A stretch of 64,000 bases of DNA from Desulfosudis oleivorans (GTDB taxonomy: Bacteria > Desulfobacterota > Desulfobacteria > Desulfobacterales > SURF-7), in the NCBI GenBank assembly GCA_020723325.1, contig DYJD01000008.1, positions 62,001 through 126,000 of the forward strand. Direction: 5' to 3'. Below, piece after piece: positions 9,164-16,924 of the stretch. The notes under the pieces were generated by a model. That model worked only from the letters and a program-made list of their open reading frames with translations, was not told where the DNA came from and ran no database searches. The position numbers were made by a program, and so were the translations under genes. Positions within the stretch are counted from its first letter, which is position 1; every line of letters starts with the position of its first letter.

Positions 9164-10440
9164 CAATGAGTATTTGGAAGAGGCTTTTTATGAAGGATTG
9201 GGATTTTACACCACCAACGCCGTCGAGCCTGAGTGATCATGACGTGCCCATGGAAGGTCAGCATCTTGAACACAAGCGTATTGCCCTGTTGATAACCGGT
9301 GGAATCGCTGCCATTAAAGCCCCCTTTATTGCCAGGGCCTTGAGAAGACAGGGCGCTGATGTGGTTGTTTTTGCCTCGGAGGAAGCCCTGCGCTATACGA
9401 CGGTTGAGGCCTTGGAATGGAGTACCACCAATCACGTCATTACCAAATTAACTGCCAAGGCCGAACATCTCAGTGACAATGCGCCGTTTGATGCTTATTT
9501 GGTAGCACCAGCCACTTATAACACAATCAATAAAATGGCATCAGGAGTGGCGGACGGGGTGGTCACAACCACCCTGGCTTCGGCCTTGGGGCGCATGGAG
9601 CAAGGCCGAACCTCGATTCTAATCGCACCCACCATGCACCATACCCTGCATAATTCCATACTAACGGATTCTCTGCGAAAACTCCATCAATTAGGGGTGC
9701 GGTTTATCCGGCCCCGGGACGACTACGGTAAACACAACATTCCCCATGAAAGTATTTTAACAGCGGCAGTATGCCGGCAAGTAAGCCGATCCATTTTAAA
9801 GGGGGAAGCCATTCTGGTGACAGGTGGTCCTACTCCGGTAAAAATCGATAATGTCAGGCGGATAACCAATCGGTTTCGAGGTAAACTTGGTGTGGAAATC
9901 ACGAAGGAGCTTTATCTTCGCGGAGCAGATGTTTTGCTGATCCATGGGGATGGGGCTTATCGTCCACCCCAACATCTGCCCTATAAGATCGCGCGGACCT
10001 ATGACGATTATCGAAAAATGGTCAGCGAGGAGCTTGCCATGGGCAAATACAAGGCCGGTATTTTTTCCGCTGCTGTAGCAGATTATCAGCCCCGGGAAGT
10101 GCAGGAAGGGAAAATTCCCAGTGGCGTTTTAAAGCAGATTGATCTGGAGCCTACTGTAAAAGTGATTGACGAAGTGCGCGAGAAATTTCCGGACCTCACA
10201 ATGGTTAGTTTCAAGTATCAGGAAAACATCTCCCATGAGCAACTGATTTCCATTGCAGAAAGCCGACTTGGAAAAGGTGGGGCCGCCATCATTGCCAATC
10301 GTGGTGAAGAAATCGGTCCCCAAGGCGAGCAAATCGCATGGCTGGTGACGAAAGGGCAGGAACCGCAAAGTATGGTAGGAAAGCAGGGGATCGCCAGGGC
10401 CATAGCTGATTTTTTAGAAAGCATCATCAGAAACGGATGA
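9160..10440 (+). CDS. CoaBC-like flavoprotein (phosphopantothenoylcysteine synthetase/decarboxylase family)
   Basis: A 426-residue protein with both halves of the Dfp/CoaBC family. The N-terminal HFCD flavoprotein half shows ITGGIAAIKA, a His in AEHLSD, the FMN motif PATYNTINKMASGVADG and APTMHH where classic CoaC has a P-x-M-N motif. The C-terminal ligase half shows ILVTGGPTPVKIDNVRRITN, FRGKLG and SAAVADYQP. CoaBC makes 4'-phosphopantetheine; HFCD relatives also decarboxylate C-terminal cysteines of peptides. The altered motifs and its place between transglutaminase-like and saccharopine-dehydrogenase-like genes make a specialised role possible, but a divergent housekeeping CoaBC cannot be excluded. 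About 35 extra residues precede the flavoprotein domain. Confidence 0.8.
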   Translation: MTMSIWKRLFMKDWDFTPPTPSSLSDHDVPMEGQHLEHKRIALLITGGIAAIKAPFIARALRRQGADVVVFASEEALRYTTVEALEWSTTNHVITKLTAKAEHLSDNAPFDAYLVAPATYNTINKMASGVADGVVTTTLASALGRMEQGRTSILIAPTMHHTLHNSILTDSLRKLHQLGVRFIRPRDDYGKHNIPHESILTAAVCRQVSRSILKGEAILVTGGPTPVKIDNVRRITNRFRGKLGVEITKELYLRGADVLLIHGDGAYRPPQHLPYKIARTYDDYRKMVSEELAMGKYKAGIFSAAVADYQPREVQEGKIPSGVLKQIDLEPTVKVIDEVREKFPDLTMVSFKYQENISHEQLISIAESRLGKGGAAIIANRGEEIGPQGEQIAWLVTKGQEPQSMVGKQGIARAIADFLESIIRNG

Positions 10441-10444
10441 AAAT

Positions 10445-11551
10445 ATGACAATCGGGATTATTGGTGCCTATGGGGTGATCGGCAAGGTAGTAGCCGAAGG
10501 ATTAATCAAAAGCCTGGACTGCAACCTAATCATCGGCGGGCGCGATGGTCAGAAGCTTGAAAAATTATGCAACCAACTTGGTACTAAGGCAAAAGCCACG
10601 CCGGTGGATATTGACGATAGAGATTCATTGATAAGATTTTGTAGAGCCTGCAAGCTGGTTATCAATTGCGCTGGGCCATCATGGATCATCAAGGACCGTG
10701 TCATTCAGGTCGCCTCAGAATGTGGTTGCGACTATATTGACCCGGGAATTTGGGTGGATAAGGATGATACATATACCCATGTGTTTCAAAACAAGGGGTT
10801 AACCGGCATGCTGTATGCTGGTTGGATTCCAGGGATTAGTGGGTTGCTGCCCCGCCACCTTTTTCAAAAAGCCATGAAGCGAATGGACAGCATCCAATCC
10901 CTTACTGTTTATCTGGGTGATAGAAGTGTTTGGTCCCATAATGCCATGTTGGATGCTTTGTATCATTTTGTGCGCGAGGTCAACCCAGGGTATTTTCAAA
11001 ACGGCCATTGGATTTCAAGAAGCGGCACCTATGCCATGCTGGGTTCTAAAATTTACAAACATCCGGGAGATATTGGGAGATATCTTGTCACCCCGGTGGA
11101 TGCCTTTGAGCTTCAAAATTTGGCAAAAGAGACCAGGCTGCCGAGAATCGGCTGTTATGCCGGTATTGCCGGTTTGTCCACAATTCTAAAAGTGATGTAC
11201 ATTCGCTATCTGCGCATCAGCGATGATCAGGCCGTAAAAATCTTAACCAATGCCTTTGTCCAGGAATCCCGAAAACACGGGACCGGCGGGGCCGTGTCCT
11301 GTATTGCCTGTGGGAAAACCAACGGCAAAAAAGCCATCCTGTCTATGTATGTTTGTGAAAAAGATACGGTATGGCTGACAAGTATCGCCACTGTGGTGGC
11401 GGCCGGTCTATTGGTTCAAAGAAAAATGAAAACGAAGGGATTGGGCTTGTTTTGCGATATGGTTGCGCCCGATGATTTTTTTAAAGCCTTGGAAGCCTAT
11501 GGGGTAGTCTGCAATTGGATGGATGGCGTAAAAGCAAGTCCTGCAAGTTGA
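10445..11551 (+). CDS. Saccharopine dehydrogenase-like NAD(P)-binding protein
   Basis: A 368-residue oxidoreductase of the saccharopine dehydrogenase-like group. It starts with a Rossmann fold (IGIIGAYGVIGKVVAEGL), then VINCAGPSWIIKDRVIQVASECGCDYIDPG, typical of this family, and GWIPGISGLLPRHLF. Family members reduce or oxidise C-N bonds joining amino acids, or act as trans-acting enoyl reductases; the substrate here is not evident. It starts 4 nt after the CoaBC-like stop, so it belongs to the same operon (8255-11551). Confidence 0.8.
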   Translation: MTIGIIGAYGVIGKVVAEGLIKSLDCNLIIGGRDGQKLEKLCNQLGTKAKATPVDIDDRDSLIRFCRACKLVINCAGPSWIIKDRVIQVASECGCDYIDPGIWVDKDDTYTHVFQNKGLTGMLYAGWIPGISGLLPRHLFQKAMKRMDSIQSLTVYLGDRSVWSHNAMLDALYHFVREVNPGYFQNGHWISRSGTYAMLGSKIYKHPGDIGRYLVTPVDAFELQNLAKETRLPRIGCYAGIAGLSTILKVMYIRYLRISDDQAVKILTNAFVQESRKHGTGGAVSCIACGKTNGKKAILSMYVCEKDTVWLTSIATVVAAGLLVQRKMKTKGLGLFCDMVAPDDFFKALEAYGVVCNWMDGVKASPAS

Positions 11552-11603
11552 ATTGTACCACATGTCGTAACTTTATTGCGCTATATTTCATATTGGAGGA
11601 GCT

Positions 11604-12476
11604 ATGGGTTGCCAAAGCCGGTACGTGGGCGAGATGATATATAAGAAGCCGATGCGGTCTTATATTGATGCGTTTGTATTAAACACAGGTTTCAAACTGC
11701 AGGCCGATCTGCTGTTTGGGACATCCTTGAAATTGAAACATTGCCTCAAGGCCTTTTTTTCCGGCAATGGTGCCAGCCGCAAAAGTGAACCATTCAAATC
11801 CCAGCCGCTGCAGGAAGGCGACCTGGTAAAGGTCAGGCCGATTCATGAAATCGTTCAAACGTTAAATTTTCGGCAAAAGCTCGGTGGCTGCTTTTTTTTG
11901 GAAGATATGGAAAATTTTTGCGACAGAGAATTTCTTGTAGAAAAAAAAGTCGGGTATTTTTTTGATGAATTGGCCTACAAAATCTACAAAACATCGGATG
12001 TGGTTCTGCTACAGGGAGTAGGTTGCACTGGCAATTTGCCTCTGGTCAAATATACCTGCAACCGTTCTTGCTTGTATTTTTGGAAAGAAGCCTGGCTGGA
12101 AAAAATAGCTTCCCCCAAAAGTCCAGCACTTGGATTCTTATCACCGGCACCTTCCACTTCCCAACAGAAAACCACAAAAGAACGGGTTCGCGTTCGTTCT
12201 AAAAAGGAAATTCAAGCAACCCTGAATCCGGAAAATAAACTGGACGGCTGCTTATTCATGGAGGAAATGTGGGGTTATTGCGGCCGTGAATTTGTTGTGG
12301 AACAGAAGGTGGATTATTTATTCAATGAAAACAATTATACTATGGCCCAGGCCAGGGATGTGGTCATATTAAAAGATGTGCGCTGCTCGGGAACTGTTGC
12401 CGCATTTCATCACAAATGCGATCGCTACTGCTCATTATTGTGGAAAACAGCCTGGTTGGATAAGATCGCCTACTAA
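11604..12476 (+). CDS. Unknown protein with two tandem five-cysteine domains
   Basis: A 290-residue protein I cannot name. Residues 1-70 are a basic leader without a signal peptide. Two copies of one domain follow, about 72-169 and 193-290, joined by a Pro/Ser/Thr/Gln linker. Each has the pattern GCxFxExMxxxCxREFxVExKV, then DVVxLxxVxCxG, then CxRxC, then WKxAWLxKIA. Cys 96, 106, 141, 152 and 156 repeat at 216, 226, 261, 272 and 276, exactly 120 residues apart. From memory, similar single-domain hypothetical proteins occur in other bacteria, sometimes in peptide-modification clusters, but I cannot check this. Metal binding is a reasonable inference. GGAGGA precedes the ATG; the gene sits 52 nt after the saccharopine-dehydrogenase-like gene. 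Confidence 0.75.
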   Translation: MGCQSRYVGEMIYKKPMRSYIDAFVLNTGFKLQADLLFGTSLKLKHCLKAFFSGNGASRKSEPFKSQPLQEGDLVKVRPIHEIVQTLNFRQKLGGCFFLEDMENFCDREFLVEKKVGYFFDELAYKIYKTSDVVLLQGVGCTGNLPLVKYTCNRSCLYFWKEAWLEKIASPKSPALGFLSPAPSTSQQKTTKERVRVRSKKEIQATLNPENKLDGCLFMEEMWGYCGREFVVEQKVDYLFNENNYTMAQARDVVILKDVRCSGTVAAFHHKCDRYCSLLWKTAWLDKIAY

Positions 12477-12509
12477 ATTCCTCCTTGATGACCAAACCTG
12501 TTTTTCTTC

Positions 12510-12530
12510 TTGACAGAACATCCAGTCTGT
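12510..12530 (+). promoter_or_regulatory. Candidate -35 box and TetR-type operator
   Basis: TTGACA (12510-12515) overlaps an inverted repeat with arms ACAGA (12513-12517) and TCTGT (12526-12530). It lies 46 nt upstream of the TetR gene, where an autoregulatory operator would be expected. The -10 box is unclear (AT-rich 12531-12550). Binding is inferred from position and symmetry only. Confidence 0.4.
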
Positions 12531-12575
12531 GAACAAATTTAATAAAAAACTCAAAAAGTCAAATATTCAATTTTT

Positions 12576-13190
12576 ATGTTGAAAGAAGACCGAAAAATAC
12601 AACTGCTTACTGCCGCCCTGGGCTTGTTCGCGCGTTATGGTTTTAAAAAGACCACGTTGGAGGATGTGGCAGCGGCCCTGGGAATGACCAAGAGCAATAT
12701 TTATTTTTATGCACTAAATAAAAATGATCTATATGAAAAGACCGTGGCCCATGCTTTGCAGCAATGGCGCGACACGGTTGCTGCGGCAATTGAGCAAGTA
12801 GGCGATCCCGTTGGGAAATTCAAGGTGATGGTGCAGACATCCTTTGAATATATTGACCAGCATGAGGATTTGCAGGCTGTACTGATCCAGGATCCGACCA
12901 TATTCACGTTATCGACCCGGGAAGATCGTTTTTATGAGATCAACCAGAACGCCAGGCAACTATTGCGGAAGATCCTTGAAACAGGGGTTGCTGAAGGCAA
13001 ATTCTTTGCAATGGACATTGAACATGTAACGGAGTTCCTTTTTTCCATTTACATCATGTTTTTGATCAAAGCCTACGTAAAGTCGGAAAACAGTTCATTT
13101 TCCGGAATTTATCAGGAAGGCCTGGCCTTGGTACTAAGAGGCCTGTGCAAGGATCGGTCGGCATTGGAAACCATTGTCAATAGTCACTAA
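12576..13190 (+). CDS. TetR family transcriptional regulator
   Basis: A 204-residue TetR/AcrR repressor. The N-terminal helix-turn-helix is clear (AALGLFARYGFKKTTLEDVAAALGMTKSNIYFY at residues 11-43), and the remaining all-helical part would bind ligand and dimerise. It is flanked by the five-cysteine protein and a membrane protein on the same strand, and a palindrome lies in its promoter region, so it probably controls itself and the downstream gene. The ligand is unknown. No strong ribosome site is seen before ATG 12576. Confidence 0.88.
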   Translation: MLKEDRKIQLLTAALGLFARYGFKKTTLEDVAAALGMTKSNIYFYALNKNDLYEKTVAHALQQWRDTVAAAIEQVGDPVGKFKVMVQTSFEYIDQHEDLQAVLIQDPTIFTLSTREDRFYEINQNARQLLRKILETGVAEGKFFAMDIEHVTEFLFSIYIMFLIKAYVKSENSSFSGIYQEGLALVLRGLCKDRSALETIVNSH

Positions 13191-13229
13191 TCATCCATTA
13201 TTCTAAATAGATCTGCAACAGGAGGTATC

Positions 13230-13883
13230 ATGACCCCAGCATCCGTTCAAGCACTTCAAGGGCTTCGGGATTTGACCATGCTAAAATGGTATGTCATTCC
13301 ATTCCTTGCCATTGTCTTTTATATTTACACCTATGAAATGAAAAAAGCGCGTGCAACTGGAAACTGGAACGCGATCTTTGCCGGTCTGACTGTTTTTGGA
13401 ATGGATTGTATCAATGAGACCTGGAATGGGTGGGTGTTCCATTTTACCCAACGTTCTGCCTTTTGGACAGCACCTGGAGAAACCGCCCTGCGGACCATGG
13501 TGGGATGGAATATTGAAATCATTTTCATGTTCTTGATTTCCGGAATCATTTATTACAATACACTCTTGGATAATAAGGAAGACCGAATCCTGGGGGTACC
13601 TAATCGCTGGTTCTGGGCCATTATTTATTCAGCTTTTTGTGTTTTTGTTGAATGTCTCCTGAATTTGGGCGGGCATTTGGTATGGGAATATGAATTCTGG
13701 AACAGATCCTTTAAAGGTGTATGGTTGATTTTCTTTTTCGGTTATTTGCATTTTTATGTGGCGGCCCTAATCGTCATTGGCATGAAGTCGGATCGCAATA
13801 AAATTATTACCATTTGTTCCATATATTCAATTGCAATTATAGCGAATATATTCGGGTTGGGTATAATGGGCTGGAAGTATTAA
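13230..13883 (+). CDS. Polytopic membrane protein of unknown function
   Basis: A 217-residue integral membrane protein, not recognised. About six hydrophobic segments are visible: residues 18-35, 47-62, 88-106, 126-146, 163-182 and 190-213. Loops hold conserved-looking Trp/Asn/Glu residues (DCINETWNGWVFHF). AGGAGG lies 5 nt before ATG 13230. It follows the TetR gene by 39 nt and is probably its target. It converges on mtaB with 5 nt between the stops. Confidence 0.7.
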   Translation: MTPASVQALQGLRDLTMLKWYVIPFLAIVFYIYTYEMKKARATGNWNAIFAGLTVFGMDCINETWNGWVFHFTQRSAFWTAPGETALRTMVGWNIEIIFMFLISGIIYYNTLLDNKEDRILGVPNRWFWAIIYSAFCVFVECLLNLGGHLVWEYEFWNRSFKGVWLIFFFGYLHFYVAALIVIGMKSDRNKIITICSIYSIAIIANIFGLGIMGWKY

Positions 13884-13888
13884 GCGGT

Positions 13889-15214
13889 TTAATTGATCAG
13901 GATGGTGCCGGATACCGTGCCATTCGCGTTCATGCTATTTACTCGCACAATCTGAAAGGAATTCTTCAATTCATCCGGTCCATTCAATAAAACCGGGATA
14001 TAATTGGATGTGATTCCTTTGAGATGATTGGAAGCTGGTTCACGCTGGTGTTCAATGAGTACTTCCATTTTCTGACCAATGGCGTTTTTATAAAATGACT
14101 GCCTTTTTCGATTTCCCAATTCGCGTATGGAACGGCAGCGCTCTTTAATGGCATCTGCTCCGAGACGTCCTGGAAACAAGGCTGCCGGCGTCCCTGGCCT
14201 TAAAGAATATGGAAATACATGGAGATAGGCAAGGGGTAAGGATTCAACCAAAGAAAAGGTGTTTTCAAACGCTTCGTCGCTTTCTCCTGGAAAGCCGATG
14301 AGTACATCCGTGCCGATGGCTGCATCTGGAACAATCCGATGTAAGGTTTCAATAAGCTGCCGGTATTTTTCCCTTGAATATGGTCGCTGCATTTTTTTCA
14401 GGATTTCATCATCACCGCTTTGCAAGGGAATATGAAAATGGTGACAAATGGTTTTTGATCCAGCAATCAATTCAATCAGGTCCTTGTCGAATTCCATTGG
14501 TTCAACGGAGCTGAGGCGTACTCGGTCTATCAGCCGTTGGGATTCAATTGTAAAAAGGAGCTCCTTAAGGCAACCGTTTTTTTCAGATAAATCTCTGCCG
14601 TAATTGCCGAGATTAATCCCTGTTAGCACTATTTCTTTATAGCCAAGGGATTTCAGTTCAGCTATTTTTAGTAAAATGTCTTCCATAGGCATACTGCGGC
14701 TTTGGCCACGGGCAGAGGGGACTATGCAATAAGTGCAACAAGCATCACATCCATCCTGAATTTTCAGAAAAGGTCTGGTTCGATCAGATATGGCGATGCT
14801 GTGTGTTTGCTTAAAAATTTGCTCTCTGTCGATTTTCCGGACCATGGTAAGTGCAGTTTGGGTAGGGGCCTTATTCGGATGGGCAAGGAGGGCTTCTGCA
14901 ATTTTATGCTTAAATGAATGCCCGATGATTTCATGCACACCCTTTATCTGCTGAATATCTTCTGGAGCTGTCTGGGCATAGCAGCCGGTTACAATAACAC
15001 GAGCATTTGGATTATTTCGGATAGCCTGGCGAATGGCCTGGCGGGATTGCATGGCGGCTTTTTGGGTGACCGTGCAAGTATTGATGATGATAATATCGCA
15101 GGATTCCTCAATAATGGCGGGTTCCCAACCGGAATTGGTCAGACTAGCTTGAATGGACTCGGATTCAAACTGATTAACTTTGCAGCCCAATGTGAAAATC
15201 CGGAAACAAGTCAT
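13889..15214 (-). CDS. mtaB: tRNA (N6-threonylcarbamoyladenosine-37) methylthiotransferase MtaB
   Basis: Radical SAM methylthiotransferase that turns t6A37 into ms2t6A37. At 441 residues it has the full family layout: an N-terminal MTTase domain (FTLGCKVNQFESE, NTCTVTQKA, VTGCYAQ), the radical SAM core with CDACCTYC (CxxxCxxC), GINLGNYG, HFHIPLQSGDDEILKKMQRPY and IGTDVLIGFPGE, and a C-terminal TRAM domain. GCKVNQ and the t6A-type features separate it from MiaB. It follows mnmA by 31 nt in a minus-strand operon, so both products act on tRNA anticodon-loop thiolation. Confidence 0.92.
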   Translation of the reverse strand: MTCFRIFTLGCKVNQFESESIQASLTNSGWEPAIIEESCDIIIINTCTVTQKAAMQSRQAIRQAIRNNPNARVIVTGCYAQTAPEDIQQIKGVHEIIGHSFKHKIAEALLAHPNKAPTQTALTMVRKIDREQIFKQTHSIAISDRTRPFLKIQDGCDACCTYCIVPSARGQSRSMPMEDILLKIAELKSLGYKEIVLTGINLGNYGRDLSEKNGCLKELLFTIESQRLIDRVRLSSVEPMEFDKDLIELIAGSKTICHHFHIPLQSGDDEILKKMQRPYSREKYRQLIETLHRIVPDAAIGTDVLIGFPGESDEAFENTFSLVESLPLAYLHVFPYSLRPGTPAALFPGRLGADAIKERCRSIRELGNRKRQSFYKNAIGQKMEVLIEHQREPASNHLKGITSNYIPVLLNGPDELKNSFQIVRVNSMNANGTVSGTILIN

Positions 15215-15245
15215 GATGGAATAATGCCGAAGAAGTGAAAATCAA

Positions 15246-16301
15246 TCATTTGCTGATCCAGCCGCCCCCCAATATTTCATCTTCTTGATAAAAAACAGCT
15301 CCCTGGCCAGGGGTAATGGCTGATTGCGGTACATTAAATCGCACCCTGGCAGTATTAGGTCCTTCCGGGATAAGGATTGATAAGGCAGCCTTATGCTGGT
15401 AGCGGATGCGGGTCATTACGGAAATTTCTGTATTCGGCGGGGGGGTGATCCAATTTATCTTTTCGACAAGACATTCAGAGGCAAGCAGTTTGTGTTTCGG
15501 TCCAACAACCAAGCGGTTTTCCATTACATTCAGATCCAGGACATAATATGGTGTTGAAGCCGGACAATTAATCCCGCGACGCTGACCAATGGTATAATAA
15601 TGCAAGCCTTTATGTTCACCGATGATTTCCCCTTCTGTATTCACGATATCACCAGGCGTTGAAGCCAGACCAGCGTTTTCTAGAAATTCAGCATAGGAAG
15701 GAGTATTGATAAAGCAGATATCCTGGCTTTCTTCTATAAAGGCCGGGTGAAGTCCGGCTTTTTGGGCAATTTGCTTAACATCTGTTTTTCGCATTTCTCC
15801 CAATGGGAAGCAGGCCTGGACCAACTGTGACGGCTGTAAAAAGGCAAGAAAATAAGATTGATCTTTTATCGGGTCGAGTCCTTTTAGCAAATGCATGTTG
15901 TTGTTCGCATCATTCCTGATACGAACATAATGTCCGGTGGCCAGTTTTGGGGCGCCAAGGGATTTTGAAATATCCAGCAGCACACCGAATTTGATGATGG
16001 GATTACAGACTAGACAAGGATTGGGGGTGCGGCCATTGCGATAGGCATTGACAAAATAATCGATTACGTTTTTTTGAAATTGCTGCCGGCAGTCGATATA
16101 TTCAACTTGGATTCCAAGCTGTTGCGCAATGGTGGCCAGCCTTGCCCCGCTTTCATCAGAATTTATTTTGTTTGTATTACTTTTTTCATAACCGGTTATA
16201 AAATGAAGACCGATAACTTCATGGCCGGCTTGCTGTAATAAATAAGCAGAGACAAGCGAATCGATTCCTCCGCTGATGGCGACAGCAGTCATGGGCTTCA
16301 T
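15246..16301 (-). CDS. mnmA: tRNA-specific 2-thiouridylase MnmA
   Basis: Thiolates U34 of Lys, Glu and Gln tRNAs using ATP. At 351 residues it has the PP-loop SGGIDSLVSAYLL at the N terminus, the catalytic-cysteine region NPCLVCNPIIKFG, TGHYVRI, KDQSYFLAFL, the second catalytic cysteine in SQDICFI, and HKGLHYYTIGQRRG, all typical of MnmA. Its start overlaps the stop of the NIL/ferredoxin gene by 4 nt, so the two are translationally coupled, and mtaB follows. The coupled ferredoxin may supply electrons or sulfur (inference). Confidence 0.95.
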   Translation of the reverse strand: MKPMTAVAISGGIDSLVSAYLLQQAGHEVIGLHFITGYEKSNTNKINSDESGARLATIAQQLGIQVEYIDCRQQFQKNVIDYFVNAYRNGRTPNPCLVCNPIIKFGVLLDISKSLGAPKLATGHYVRIRNDANNNMHLLKGLDPIKDQSYFLAFLQPSQLVQACFPLGEMRKTDVKQIAQKAGLHPAFIEESQDICFINTPSYAEFLENAGLASTPGDIVNTEGEIIGEHKGLHYYTIGQRRGINCPASTPYYVLDLNVMENRLVVGPKHKLLASECLVEKINWITPPPNTEISVMTRIRYQHKAALSILIPEGPNTARVRFNVPQSAITPGQGAVFYQEDEILGGGWISK

Positions 16302-16726
16302 TCAAAGAAGACTTCTGAGGTTGGACGCGCTTCCATTGATCGAGTGGGGCAGGCAGGTACGCAAAGCTCACAAACGCTACATCTTTTTTGATCAAATTCA
16401 ACTTCCATGGTTTTTCGGTTTACGGAAAGGGCGCCAGATGGGCAAACCGCTGTACAGGCACCGCAATGAATGCATTTTTCTTTATTGCGAGTCACTTCCT
16501 GGGATGCATTTTGAACCAGCACCCCTTGTTCTCTTAAGTAGCTGATGCCCAGCTTGAAGTTTTTTTTGGTGCCCAGCAGTTCCAAGACCATTATGCCTTC
16601 TTTGCGCGGCAGGATCGTGGCCCTAAGAATATTAAATGACAGGTCAAAATTTTTGGCCAGATGGCAAACGGTGGGTTTGGATATCTCTGTTTTGGGAAAA
16701 CGCAGAATCAGTATTCTTGAATACAA
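16298..16726 (-). CDS. NIL-domain 4Fe-4S ferredoxin-like protein
   Basis: About 142 residues: an N-terminal NIL domain (roughly 1-75) followed by two 4Fe-4S motifs, CIHCGACTAVCP and CSVCELCVPACP. The same architecture is known in the ferredoxin partner of L-aspartate semialdehyde sulfurtransferase of methanogens, which acts in sulfur assimilation. The start is a TTG at 16724-16726: GGAGGA (16738-16733) lies 6 nt before it, while the longer ATG frame from 16750 would begin upstream of that ribosome site. It overlaps mnmA by 4 nt, which suggests a role in tRNA sulfur transfer or in supplying electrons to MnmA. Confidence 0.85.
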   Translation of the reverse strand: MYSRILILRFPKTEISKPTVCHLAKNFDLSFNILRATILPRKEGIMVLELLGTKKNFKLGISYLREQGVLVQNASQEVTRNKEKCIHCGACTAVCPSGALSVNRKTMEVEFDQKRCSVCELCVPACPTRSMEARPTSEVFFE

Positions 16727-16924
16727 TTTAGTTCCTCCATGAAAAGACATCCTTAAAATTTAGAATAAAATTATCAGAATTGTCAATACGATTTTACGTT
16801 TCATTTCAGCATATTGATAATATTAAAATTATTAATTATAATGCAAAATAATGATATCTCTGCCCTTACCAAATAAAAAAGGGGATAGAATTATTCTATT
16901 TGCCGAAATCGGCGGGAGAGGAAA

